Positions 14,789 through 23,354 of a stretch of 64,000 bases of DNA are shown in pieces. Location of the stretch: the NCBI RefSeq assembly GCF_024436055.1, contig NZ_JANFNH010000004.1, positions 62,001 through 126,000 on the forward strand. Reading direction: 5' to 3'. Both the position numbers and the translations under genes were made by a program. This DNA is from Streptantibioticus rubrisoli (lineage in GTDB: Bacteria; Actinomycetota; Actinomycetes; Streptomycetales; Streptomycetaceae). The notes under the pieces are model-generated. The model did no database searches, was not told the DNA's origin, and saw nothing but the letters and a program-made list of their open reading frames with translations. Within the stretch, counting starts at the first letter, position 1. The number at the start of each line of letters is the position of its first letter.

Positions 14789-17700
14789 TCAGCTCAACGT
14801 GGCGAAGCGGTCCACCAGGGAAGCCAGGAACACCGCGAGCAACGGCAGCGCCAGGTAGAAGGACACTTTCATACCGCGCCGCCGCCGCGGCTCCGGCACC
14901 ACGACCCGTACCACCTCGCGGGTGCCCAGCAGCACCAGCAGCAGCACCGCCGCGACGGCGCCCACCACCGTCCACGGCGTCCACGTCACCACCGGGCCGA
15001 CCTTGCCGACCACCGGACGCGGCACCGCGCCCTTGGGCAGCGCCGCCAACTGGTACACAGCGGCGTCCTGGTTGGACATCACCTCGCGCAGGTCCTTACG
15101 GGCGTCCAGTGCGGCCACCACACGGGAGCGCCAGTCGGCCGGGTAGCCCGCGTCCAGTTGCAGATAGCTGGCGGTACCGGAGCTGATCAGCAGGTACGAC
15201 TGCGGGCCCGCCGCCTTCAGATCGGCGACCATGCCGCCGACCCGCGACGGATCACGCGGCGCCAGCACTCCGCGGTAGTTGACCTTCTCCATGTCCCGGG
15301 CCATCCACGGCAGGTTGGGCGTGGGATCGTTGGCCGGGTCCTTGCTGGGCCACAGCAGCCGGGCGGACGGCGTGTCATGGCCGTAGACGTAGTCCAGCGC
15401 CGCGACCTCGCCGGTGCGCACCCGCTCGAACGGCTCGTTGCCCCAACGGGCCACAAGGAAGCCGCCCGTCAGCGCCAGGCCCACCAGCGGCAGGACGACC
15501 AGCGCGGCCCAACGGCGCTCCGGCGAGGTGCGCGGGAAGAACGCCAACGCGGCCAGCACGCACGCCCCCGGCAGCGCGAACAGGAAGACCCGCAGCGCCA
15601 TCTCACCGCCGTAGGACTGCATGCCGAACCCGAGGAACGGCACCAGCAGCAGGATCAGCAGCGCCCGGTCACTGATCCCGGCCCGGCGCCTGCGCAGCCA
15701 GCCGAACGCGGCCAGCGCCATCACCCCCGCGGCCAGCAACACCCTTGAGTACAGCACCACCTTGTGGATCGGCGAGCCGCCCTGGATGCGTCCCGAGACG
15801 CTGGAGGAGACGTTGCCGCCCAGCGAACCCAGGCCGCCGAAGAGCTCGTTGAAGTGCCCAGACCAGTACGGCTCGGCCAGGAAACCCACCCAGGCGACCA
15901 CCATGACCCCGCACAGCAGCGGCAGCCCGTACAGCGTCGAGCGCTTCCAGACCACCAGTGCCGCCGCCACCCCGAGCATCATGAACGGGGTGAGTTGGTG
16001 GCTGACCACGGACGCCGCGAACAGCGCCAGCACCCCACCGAGCAGCACCGCCCGGTCGGCCCGGCCCGCCGGACGCACCTGAGCCTCACCCGGCAGCCGC
16101 CTGCCGTCCCCGGGACGCGGCGAGCGGAACCAGACCAGCAGTACGGCCACGAACATGACGTAGAACAGGTAGTTGACCGACTGCGGTGAGAAGTAGTCCT
16201 GGCCGACCCAGCCGCACAGCACGAACAACCAGGCGGCGCACCACTTGGCCCGCCACCCGGCCCGGACCGCGTGCAGCAGCAGCATCAGCGGTGCCAGGTA
16301 GAGCAGTTCGACCGCCAGTGGCCACCAACGCAGCACCTCGGTCAGATCGGTGACCCCGCACGCCTTGGTGACCAGTGCGACGCCCCCGAAGAACCCCGGC
16401 CAGGAGAACCGCGCGTCAAGGTAGGGGACCACATGGCCGGTTCGGCCGATGTACTCGATGAACCCCGCGTGCTGCCAGGCGGTCGGGAAGCGCGGCTGCG
16501 ACTCCAGCACGGCGGGCACGGCGTGCAGCGACACCACGGTCGCCAGCAGCACGGCCAGCAGCAGCCAGGGACGGCAGCCGGGCAGTGACAGCGCCCAGCA
16601 GAACGCCAGCACCAGCAACGCCGCGCCCACCAGCGTGAGGTGCGGCAGTACCGAGACCAGTCCCAGACCGTTCATCCGGTCCAGCGAGGCGTCGCCCATG
16701 CCGCGCAGCGGCAGCCAGTACAGCGTCAGCGCCACGACCAGCGCCAGCCAGCCGCCCAGCCCGGCCCAGGACCAGCCCGCGATCCGCTGGCGCAGCGGAA
16801 CCCGCGAGCGCTCGACCGGCTGCGCGGGCGGTGGCGCGGAGACCGGATGCGGGGTGGGACCCTCGGCACGGGACTCCTGGTGGGTCTGGGCATGCGCCGG
16901 AACGTAGGGGCGCCGCTCCATGTGGTCGAAGTCCAGTCGGACGCCCAGCGGCAGGGTGTCCTGGTCGACCGCGGCGCGCAGCGCCCAACTGGTGCCGAAC
17001 ACCAGCGTGTCGGTGTCCAACGGCACCGGCTCCGACGGCTCCGCCTGAACAGGCGCGGCGGTTGGCGCCGGGGTCCGCAGGATCCGGGCCAGCCCGAAGC
17101 AGGCGATCACCGCGATCACCGTCTGACTGGACAGTTCCGCGACTCCCGCCCCGACGATCCCCAGCGGCGGTAGCAGCAGCAGCGTCGACCCCAGCACCAG
17201 GACGCACAGCAGCCCTTGGAGCATCGCGATCCGCGAGGTGCGGCTCTGTGCCCGCAGCACGCCGAAGTACGCCTCGAACAGCACCCGAGTGAGCGAGGCG
17301 ACCGCCATGAAACGCAGCAGCGGCCCACCCTTGGCCGCGTACCCCGCACCGAAGACATGCAGTATCTGCGGTGCGAAGACCACCAGGGTCATGCAGATCG
17401 GAACCATGATCCGGGCCATCCGGCGCAGCGCCGCGCGGCAGTTCTCGGCGATCCGCGACGGATCGTGCGCGCCCTCCACGGTGAGCGAGGCGCCCATGTT
17501 GATCGCCAGCAGGTCGACCGTGCCGCCGATGGTGGAGGTGATGTAGAAGTAGGCGTTGTTCTCCGCGCTGATCCGCGCCGCGACGATCACCGGCACCAGG
17601 TAGAGCACGGCCAGCGCGAACAGCGACCCGGTGTAGTCCCCGGCCAGGAACCGCCCGATCTCCCGCGTGGACGGCGGATCGGTCTTGTCCTGGGTCGCCT

Positions 17701-18439
17701 TGACATGGCGCGGGATCAGCCGGCGGAAGACCAGCCAGCCCAGCGGCAGTACCGACAGCGCGATCGCCGCGACCCAGGAGACGAACACCCCGGTCGCCGG
17801 GATCACCGTGGCCAGCGCGATCAGCAGGCCCAGCTTGGCGGTGGAGAACACCGTGTTGCCGAACGGCACCCACACCGCGCTGCGCAGCCCGGTCAGCACC
17901 CCGTCCTGCAGGGTGAGCACCGACCAGGCCACCACCGAGCCGACGAACGCCAGCCCCGGCACCACCCCGCTGAGGAAGTGGTACGAGGGACCCCACCACC
18001 CCAGCGTGAGCAGGAACAGCCCGGCCGCGGCCGCCACCACCAGCGAACTCGCCAGATAGGTACCGGAGATAAGCCGCGCCGTGCGCCTGCCCGCGACGGG
18101 GATGAACCGGGCCAGCGCACCGGTGAGGGTGACCGCGGTGATCCCGGCGAGGAACTTCATCGCCGCGATCGCGGCCGAGCCCCGGCCCACCGCGTCATCG
18201 GTGTAGTAGCGGGCGGCGACCAGCCAGTAGCCGACCCCGAGCACCGCGGAGACCCCGGTGTTGAGCATCAGCGCATAGGCGTTGCGGAACAGCGGATCGC
18301 CCCCGCCACGCCGCCCCGGCAGCCGCAACCGGCCGCGTCTGGGCGGACGTTCGGCGACGCCGGAGACCGCCGTGCGGCCGGGTGGCCGCTGGCCGGTCGT
18401 GCTCGTACCGGATGTCTCCTGGGTGGTCGTCTCAGACAC
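14789..18439 (-). CDS. Polysaccharide flippase fused to a GT-C-like polytopic membrane domain
   Basis: A 1216-residue membrane protein of two parts. Residues about 50-480 form a MATE/Wzx-type lipid-linked oligosaccharide flippase (start DPLFRNAYALMLNTG, about 12-14 membrane spans). After a Pro-rich cytosolic linker (about 490-580) comes a second array of about 11-12 spans, then an extracytoplasmic domain (about 1030-1165, with SYLLISSGTASYLQL and AVYQL) and two final spans, resembling GT-C glycosyltransferases or polymerase proteins of capsule loci. Export and polymerisation or transfer of the glycan could thus be in one chain. The start is GTG, overlapping the deacetylase stop by eight bases. 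It is the last gene of a four-gene coupled operon. Confidence 0.85.
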   Translation of the reverse strand: MSETTTQETSGTSTTGQRPPGRTAVSGVAERPPRRGRLRLPGRRGGGDPLFRNAYALMLNTGVSAVLGVGYWLVAARYYTDDAVGRGSAAIAAMKFLAGITAVTLTGALARFIPVAGRRTARLISGTYLASSLVVAAAAGLFLLTLGWWGPSYHFLSGVVPGLAFVGSVVAWSVLTLQDGVLTGLRSAVWVPFGNTVFSTAKLGLLIALATVIPATGVFVSWVAAIALSVLPLGWLVFRRLIPRHVKATQDKTDPPSTREIGRFLAGDYTGSLFALAVLYLVPVIVAARISAENNAYFYITSTIGGTVDLLAINMGASLTVEGAHDPSRIAENCRAALRRMARIMVPICMTLVVFAPQILHVFGAGYAAKGGPLLRFMAVASLTRVLFEAYFGVLRAQSRTSRIAMLQGLLCVLVLGSTLLLLPPLGIVGAGVAELSSQTVIAVIACFGLARILRTPAPTAAPVQAEPSEPVPLDTDTLVFGTSWALRAAVDQDTLPLGVRLDFDHMERRPYVPAHAQTHQESRAEGPTPHPVSAPPPAQPVERSRVPLRQRIAGWSWAGLGGWLALVVALTLYWLPLRGMGDASLDRMNGLGLVSVLPHLTLVGAALLVLAFCWALSLPGCRPWLLLAVLLATVVSLHAVPAVLESQPRFPTAWQHAGFIEYIGRTGHVVPYLDARFSWPGFFGGVALVTKACGVTDLTEVLRWWPLAVELLYLAPLMLLLHAVRAGWRAKWCAAWLFVLCGWVGQDYFSPQSVNYLFYVMFVAVLLVWFRSPRPGDGRRLPGEAQVRPAGRADRAVLLGGVLALFAASVVSHQLTPFMMLGVAAALVVWKRSTLYGLPLLCGVMVVAWVGFLAEPYWSGHFNELFGGLGSLGGNVSSSVSGRIQGGSPIHKVVLYSRVLLAAGVMALAAFGWLRRRRAGISDRALLILLLVPFLGFGMQSYGGEMALRVFLFALPGACVLAALAFFPRTSPERRWAALVVLPLVGLALTGGFLVARWGNEPFERVRTGEVAALDYVYGHDTPSARLLWPSKDPANDPTPNLPWMARDMEKVNYRGVLAPRDPSRVGGMVADLKAAGPQSYLLISSGTASYLQLDAGYPADWRSRVVAALDARKDLREVMSNQDAAVYQLAALPKGAVPRPVVGKVGPVVTWTPWTVVGAVAAVLLLVLLGTREVVRVVVPEPRRRRGMKVSFYLALPLLAVFLASLVDRFATLS

Positions 18440-19244
18440 GGGCTCCGCGTACCTTCCCCAGTGCTCGGCGGGTTCTGCGCACCATGGCATAACTTTTCGT
18501 CAGTGCCCGGTCCTTGGCGAAGTTCCGGGCGACGGCGCGGCCCTCGACGAGTCGTTCGAACTCGGTTATGGAGGTGGAGCGCCGCACGGTGACCCGGCGC
18601 AGCGCGTACGGCCCCTGCGCCCGGGAGGCCAGCCGGTTGCCGACGGCGAGCGAGATGCCGAACCCGGCGGTACGCACCATGCGCCGCACCCGCTGGCTTG
18701 AGTAGCCGTACGGGTAGGCGAAGGAGACCGGTGGGGCGTCCAGTTCCTCGGTGAGGATCTCCTTGCAGCGCAGCACCTCGAACCACAGCCGGTCGTCGGA
18801 GAGCTGGTCCAACTGCGGATGGCTGTGGCTGTGCCCGCCGATCTCCACCCCGGACGCCGCCAGCTCACGCACCTGGTCCCAGTGCAGCATGATGTCCAGC
18901 GCGCCCGGCGCCTGGTCCTGCGCGGCCCGCCCGAGCACCCAGCCGGTCGAGGTGAACAGGGTCGCCGGGAAGTCGTGCCGCCGCAGCTCCGGCAGCGCGT
19001 GCCGGTGTACGCCCTCGTATCCGTCGTCGAACGTGATGAGCACCGGCCGTGCGGGCAGCGCACGCCGACCGTCCCGCCAGACGGCGGCCAACTGACGCGT
19101 GGTCAGCGGTGTGAAGCCGCGCTGCGCCAGCAACTCCATCTGTTCGGCGAAGGCTGACGGTGTCACCGAAAGCCCGCGCGCCGCCCTCGCCGGGGTGTCG
19201 GCGACCGCGTGGTACATCAAGATGGGCACCCCACCTGCGATCAT
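18432..19244 (-). CDS. Polysaccharide deacetylase (NodB/CE4)
   Basis: A 270-residue CE4 enzyme expected to remove N-acetyl groups from an amino-sugar polymer. It shows motif 1 TFDDGY (D73 as base, D74 as metal ligand), motif 2 GGHSHSHPQ (H138 and H142 as zinc ligands) and motif 3 FAYPYG (175-180). No signal peptide is obvious. It opens MIAGGVPILMYHAV, so it may act in the cytoplasm or on the membrane face. The ATG start overlaps the stop of the upstream GT2 gene (ATGA), and its own stop lies inside the flippase start. This makes it part of the exopolysaccharide operon. Confidence 0.92.
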   Translation of the reverse strand: MIAGGVPILMYHAVADTPARAARGLSVTPSAFAEQMELLAQRGFTPLTTRQLAAVWRDGRRALPARPVLITFDDGYEGVHRHALPELRRHDFPATLFTSTGWVLGRAAQDQAPGALDIMLHWDQVRELAASGVEIGGHSHSHPQLDQLSDDRLWFEVLRCKEILTEELDAPPVSFAYPYGYSSQRVRRMVRTAGFGISLAVGNRLASRAQGPYALRRVTVRRSTSITEFERLVEGRAVARNFAKDRALTKSYAMVRRTRRALGKVRGARV

Positions 19245-20275
19245 GCCACCGCTCCCGGTCTGTGCTTCGTGTTGTGTTCGGCTTGCTGGGGCGCGTCGGA
19301 CCCGGCCGCCGTCGTGGCGATCACGAACCGGCCGCCGCGCCGGGAGCGCACGGTGCCGACGGCGTACCCGGCCGCCGTCGTGGCCAGCCCGGCCACGATC
19401 GCACCGGCCCGGGCCAGCCCGTCGACCTGTCCGAGCAGCGCGTCGCGTACGCCGCGGGCCACCCCGGACGGCAACACCCTTGTGGTGTAACGGCGTTCGG
19501 CCGAGAGCCCCGCCTCGGCGCCCACGCTGCGGGCCACCAGCGCCTTGGACAGCCCCTCGGCGTAGCAGCGGGTGCGGAAGTAGCCGAACCGCTCGCGTGC
19601 GGGCGGCACCCGGTGGTGGATGACCGCCCGGTCGTCGATCAGCAGCAGCGCGTCCGGGCGGGCCCGCCGCAGCCGGATGCACAGCTCGGTCTCCTCGCAG
19701 CCCAGCGGGCGCTTGTCGCCGTCCCGCCCGATCCCGGTGGCGAAGCCGCCCGCGGCGTCGAACGCGGTGCGCCGGAACGAGGCGTTCCCGCCCAGCACGT
19801 TGCGCACCGGCACCCGGCCGGGCGGCAGGCCCAGATAGGTGCAGCCCACCACCCACTCGAACTCGCGGGGGAACCACGCCGGGCGGCGGCCGGACGCCCA
19901 GGCGGGCATGGTCCTGCCGCCCACCGCCATCACCCGCGGGTCCTCGTAGGCCGCCACGAAGTGCCGCAGCCAGTCCCGTTCGGCCACCGCGTCGTCGTCC
20001 AGGAACGCGATGACGGTTCCGTTGGACGCGGCGATTCCGGTGTTGCGGCCCGCGGACAGGCCGCGCGGCCCCGCGTTGGGCAGCACGGTGACGGTGTCGT
20101 CGTCCGCGTACTGCTTCCGCAGCCGGGCGAGCAGCGTGGCGTTGTGGTCCACCACGAGCAGTGTCTCCTGTGCCGGGAGGGACTGCGCCCGCACCGAGGC
20201 CACCGCGGCGAGGATGTCGCCCCAGCGGTCCTCGGTGTAGACGCAGATCACCACGGAGACGGTCTCCGTGCTCAA
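19241..20275 (-). CDS. GT2 family glycosyltransferase
   Basis: A 344-residue GT-A fold enzyme. The nucleotide-sugar site begins VSVVICVYTEDR, FLDDDAV supplies the DXD-type metal site, LGGNASFRR is the acceptor loop and GCEETELCIRLR holds the catalytic-base region. A hydrophobic C-terminal stretch (about 287-312) may attach it to the membrane. It probably adds a sugar to a lipid-linked precursor exported by the neighbouring flippase fusion. The start is an unusual TTG whose bases overlap the previous gene's TGA (TTGA), with GGGGGAGGG immediately upstream. Confidence 0.88.
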   Translation of the reverse strand: MSTETVSVVICVYTEDRWGDILAAVASVRAQSLPAQETLLVVDHNATLLARLRKQYADDDTVTVLPNAGPRGLSAGRNTGIAASNGTVIAFLDDDAVAERDWLRHFVAAYEDPRVMAVGGRTMPAWASGRRPAWFPREFEWVVGCTYLGLPPGRVPVRNVLGGNASFRRTAFDAAGGFATGIGRDGDKRPLGCEETELCIRLRRARPDALLLIDDRAVIHHRVPPARERFGYFRTRCYAEGLSKALVARSVGAEAGLSAERRYTTRVLPSGVARGVRDALLGQVDGLARAGAIVAGLATTAAGYAVGTVRSRRGGRFVIATTAAGSDAPQQAEHNTKHRPGAVA

Positions 20276-21111
20276 GAACCCTCCCCCAGGTTGGCGCTGG
20301 CGGGCAGCACCGCCGGGCGGGAGCGCAGCCGACGGGTTCCGCGCTCCCGCAGGATGACCTTCAGCACGCGCAGACCGTCGCGTACCGCTCGTAGGTTGCT
20401 GGCGCCGTGGATGCGTAGATGTTCATGGCTGGGAATCTCCTGCACCTTCAGGCCAGCCTTGACCACCCGGATGTTCATCAGGGTTTCCACCTCGAAACCG
20501 GCGCAGTCCAGCGCGATGTGGTCCAGGCAGTGTCTCCAGAAGGCGTTGTAGCCGTAGCACAGGTCCGTGTAGCGGGCCCCGAACTTGGCGTTGACCAGTG
20601 CGCAAAGTATCCAGTTGCCGAGCTTGCGGATCGGCGTCATGTCGTCGGTGCCGCCGCCGTTGGCGAAGCGCGAGCCCTTGGCGAAGTCGGCTCCCGAGAC
20701 CAGGGCGGAGACATAGCTGACGATCTCGTTGCCGTCGGCCGAGCCGTCGGCGTCCACCATCACGATGATCTCGCCGGTGGCCGCGGCGAATCCGCTGATC
20801 AGGGCGTCGCCCTTGCCCTTGCCGCGCTGCTCGACGACGGTCACCGAGGGCCACAGTTCACGGGCGACCTTCACGGTGTCGTCGGTGGAGTGCCCGTCGA
20901 CCAGGATGACCTCGTGGATCCAGGGCGGCAGCGTGGCGAACACATGCGGAAGGTTCTCCGCCTCGTTCATCGCCGGAATGACCACGCTGACCGGCGGAGT
21001 GATCGCCAGGTGCGAGGAGATCGGCCGGAAGCGCGCCTCAGTGACGGTGTCCTTTGGTGGGCTGGAACTCAGCGATGGGCCGGGTACGGCCGGTTGAACA
21101 TAAGAGCTCAT
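20272..21111 (-). CDS. GT2 glycosyltransferase (dolichyl-phosphate mannosyltransferase-like)
   Basis: A 279-residue enzyme with VSVVIPAMNEAENL at the nucleotide site (about 41-54), a VDADGS metal motif (about 119-124) and QRGKGKGDAL typical of DPM1/undecaprenyl-phosphate glycosyltransferases. There are no C-terminal membrane spans. It likely primes or extends a polyprenyl-linked glycan. It is the first gene of the coupled run GT2, GT2, deacetylase, flippase fusion. The ATG at 21111 has GAGGG about 12 bases upstream. A 546-bp non-coding region lies before it. Confidence 0.88.
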   Translation of the reverse strand: MSSYVQPAVPGPSLSSSPPKDTVTEARFRPISSHLAITPPVSVVIPAMNEAENLPHVFATLPPWIHEVILVDGHSTDDTVKVARELWPSVTVVEQRGKGKGDALISGFAAATGEIIVMVDADGSADGNEIVSYVSALVSGADFAKGSRFANGGGTDDMTPIRKLGNWILCALVNAKFGARYTDLCYGYNAFWRHCLDHIALDCAGFEVETLMNIRVVKAGLKVQEIPSHEHLRIHGASNLRAVRDGLRVLKVILRERGTRRLRSRPAVLPASANLGEGS

Positions 21112-21657
21112 GAATCCGTTTCCCTCTCGTCCGGTCGACCGCCCGCGCCGGGCGGCCCGTGTCGTGGGTCCGGTTCGAAAGGGGGGTCTCACCTGGTCCG
21201 TGCCGTCTTCGCCCAGGGCGTTGCCGCCCATGGGTGAACACACCTTGCGAACCTGGTGAGTTGGCGTATGTGACCGGCCGCGCGGTGCGCGGCCCGGCAC
21301 ATGCGCAGTGTCCGAGCACGGCACCCCCCTACCGCGCCCCGCACCGTGCCATCGCGGCCTAGTGAGCCCCCTCCCCTGAGGTCTCCTGGGGCCGCCCTTC
21401 CCTGATGGCTGGTGCGGGTGGATGTCCGACGGTATTGATGATTGTGACTCTAAGGCAAGACCCGGCGCCGTGATTCATAATTGGCAGAAAATACTACCGA
21501 GCTGTCTTCTTGATCTTGCATTGGTGATCGAACTTGCGAGGAAACGAGCCATTCCTTTCGGCTCGTAGGGAAAATGGACCGGCTGCCGCGTTGTACGCGA
21601 AGCGGCCGTGATCCGGCGCGAAGGAGCGCCGGGTGCGAACGGGCGCACTGGGGCGCG
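21112..21657. other. Non-coding spacer with AT-rich core between two exopolysaccharide operons
   Basis: No gene is supported in these 546 bp. Bases about 21421-21577 are far more AT-rich than the surroundings (for example TTCATAATTGGCAGAAAATA), and probably hold the promoter of the leftward GT2 operon. TAGTAT and similar hexamers are present on the minus strand. A terminator-like hairpin for the upstream operon sits at 21544-21566. A reading frame across 21450-21782 on the minus strand has no coding-like composition. Confidence 0.6.
21544..21566 (-). terminator. Terminator-like hairpin after the CelD-like acetyltransferase gene
   Basis: Read on the minus strand, a seven-base stem ACGAGCC/GGCTCGT with a nine-base loop is followed by TTTCCTC. 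This is the closest thing to a classic intrinsic terminator in the window. It lies about 90 bp past the acetyltransferase stop codon. Confidence 0.55.
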
Positions 21658-22767
21658 TCAGCGTCCGGTCCGCAGCCGACCCAGCCGCTTGAGCAACTGA
21701 TCGGCGTTGCTGTGGAGTTGGGGGCGCGCCAGCACCGCGTTGCGGGCCGCCCGCACCGGCGCACGCCTGAGCAGATGACCAACCGCGACCGGGTGGCGCC
21801 GTGTCACCCAGCCTTCGGACACCGAAAGTTCACGGGTTTTGAGCGACTCTTTGTATTCTTTTTCACCGCGGCCTAGATCGAGATAGGAGATACCGTTCGC
21901 CGCAGCCGCCTCGGCCATTCTCAGATGCAACGCAAGACCGGGCGAGTATTTACCGAACGCGCTGTCGTACGCCGGGAACCAACAGGCGAGCACCCGCTCG
22001 GAACGCAAACCGAAGTGCGCCGCCACCGGACGCCCACCCGCGTAGAGCACCGACAACTGTCCGGCGAACTGCGTGCCGCGGGTGTGGAACAGGTGCTCCA
22101 CCAACCGCACGATCCACGGCCGGGCGAACCGGTCGCTGCGGCCCGTCCTGCGGTACTGCGCCGACTTCCAGGCCATCAGTGTGCGCAGCACCGTCGGATC
22201 GCGCTCGTCGTGCACGTACCGCACCCCACCCGCGTCCCGGTCCAGCTTGCGCTCCTTGGCCAGCGTGGTGCGGACGAACTTCGGCGCGTGCCCGCGCAGA
22301 TACCTCAGATAGGCCTGGTACCCCTGCTCCACGTCGATCACCGGTGAGGGGTACGAGCCGGTTGCACCGATCTCGAAGGGCTTCTCGCCCTCCAGCAGAT
22401 GGTCGAACTCCCAGACCGCCAACCGGCAGGCGCGCAGCAACTCCTGGGCGTCCCACTGGAAGCCGGGCCGGTGCACCAGCCCCTGGCAGTCGGACAACCC
22501 CAGACCCACCGCCCGGCCCACCCCCAACGCGGTGCGCTGGAACGGGAAGAACGCCGCGGGAACCGTGGGCGCGCCGTCCTCGTAGACCACCGCCACCCGC
22601 ACCCCGCGCCGGAAGCGGTCCACCGCCAGCGTGAACTCCGGTGACAGGAAGGGATTGGCGAGCGACGGACTGCCGCACACCCAGGCCCGCGACTGCAGGC
22701 CGGTCCATGCCGCGCGGTCGGACTCGGTCAACTCGGCCGGGCGCAGCACACGTATTCGCGGTCTCAA
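21658..22767 (-). CDS. CelD/BcsL-like GNAT acetyltransferase
   Basis: A 369-residue protein with a tandem-GNAT (FemAB-like) fold of the kind annotated as an acetyltransferase of cellulose or exopolysaccharide synthesis. Recognisable parts are APKFVRTTLAKERKL in the middle, then GGRPVAAHFGLRSERVLACW and YLDLGRGEKEYKESLKT near the C-terminus. It may acylate the exopolysaccharide or its precursor. The start is TTG, overlapping the TGA of the upstream small membrane protein (TTGA). The same arrangement occurs at 20275. No Shine-Dalgarno sequence independent of the upstream coding end is obvious, consistent with coupling. Confidence 0.82.
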   Translation of the reverse strand: MRPRIRVLRPAELTESDRAAWTGLQSRAWVCGSPSLANPFLSPEFTLAVDRFRRGVRVAVVYEDGAPTVPAAFFPFQRTALGVGRAVGLGLSDCQGLVHRPGFQWDAQELLRACRLAVWEFDHLLEGEKPFEIGATGSYPSPVIDVEQGYQAYLRYLRGHAPKFVRTTLAKERKLDRDAGGVRYVHDERDPTVLRTLMAWKSAQYRRTGRSDRFARPWIVRLVEHLFHTRGTQFAGQLSVLYAGGRPVAAHFGLRSERVLACWFPAYDSAFGKYSPGLALHLRMAEAAAANGISYLDLGRGEKEYKESLKTRELSVSEGWVTRRHPVAVGHLLRRAPVRAARNAVLARPQLHSNADQLLKRLGRLRTGR

Positions 22768-23138
22768 GGATCGCGCCTTCGCACCGCGCTTCCGTAACTA
22801 CCGACGCCCAGCGGCAGCAGGAAAAGCGCCGCGCTCAACGCCGCGACGACCGCCACCCCACCGCGGACCGACCACAGGTGCAGCATCAGCAGCACCTGGC
22901 CGACCAGCACGTCGAACGTGATCGAGCCGACGACGGCGACCACCACCCGGGTCGGCGGATCAAGGCCGCGCAGCGTACTGGCCAGCGCGGCCCCGGGCGC
23001 GGCGATCATGAAGAAGAAGGTGAACGGCGCGCGCAACGGCGAACTGATGTCGGCCAGAGCGAGTGCGGCACCGGCCACTCCCGTGCCGACGGCGGCACCA
23101 GCGAGAAGTGGCAGAGATTCCTTGGCAATTGGATGCAT
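22764..23138 (-). CDS. Small membrane protein of the exopolysaccharide cluster
   Basis: A 124-residue protein with four predicted membrane spans (about 10-28, 37-53, 64-84 and 92-112) and a short basic end. No enzymatic motif is visible. It is the first gene of a two-gene leftward operon with the CelD-like acetyltransferase, coupled through TTGA. The ATG at 23138 has a GGGGGG run upstream, and an in-frame extension to 23189 is possible but adds Cys-rich residues unlike a membrane protein start. Its function is unknown, and a role in glycan export or assembly is inferred from location only. Confidence 0.7.
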   Translation of the reverse strand: MHPIAKESLPLLAGAAVGTGVAGAALALADISSPLRAPFTFFFMIAAPGAALASTLRGLDPPTRVVVAVVGSITFDVLVGQVLLMLHLWSVRGGVAVVAALSAALFLLPLGVGSYGSAVRRRDP

Positions 23139-23354
23139 TGGCGACTTGCCCCCCGGCTTCAATGTCGCGCAGTCACGGCAGCCCGTCAAGCAGTCCGGAC
23201 ACCTTGCGACACACCACCACCGATCGGGGGAATCTCCGGGCGCCTACCCACCCGGTGGGCCGTTCGCTGCTACGACGTACGCGGCAGCACACCCCACGCA
23301 AACCCACGCACATCCCACGCACACGGCCACGCACATCCCACCAAGAGAGGTCCC

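Noticed and set aside
21450-21782. Possible 110-residue minus-strand gene in the exopolysaccharide spacer
   Set aside because: It overlaps the real end of the acetyltransferase gene in another frame, lies partly in the AT-rich spacer and has no ribosome-binding site.
23288-23345. Short repeats of CCACGCACA type, considered as a CRISPR-like or iteron array
   Set aside because: Units are irregular, with no spacers of uniform length and no cas or rep gene. More likely simple-sequence drift in a leader.
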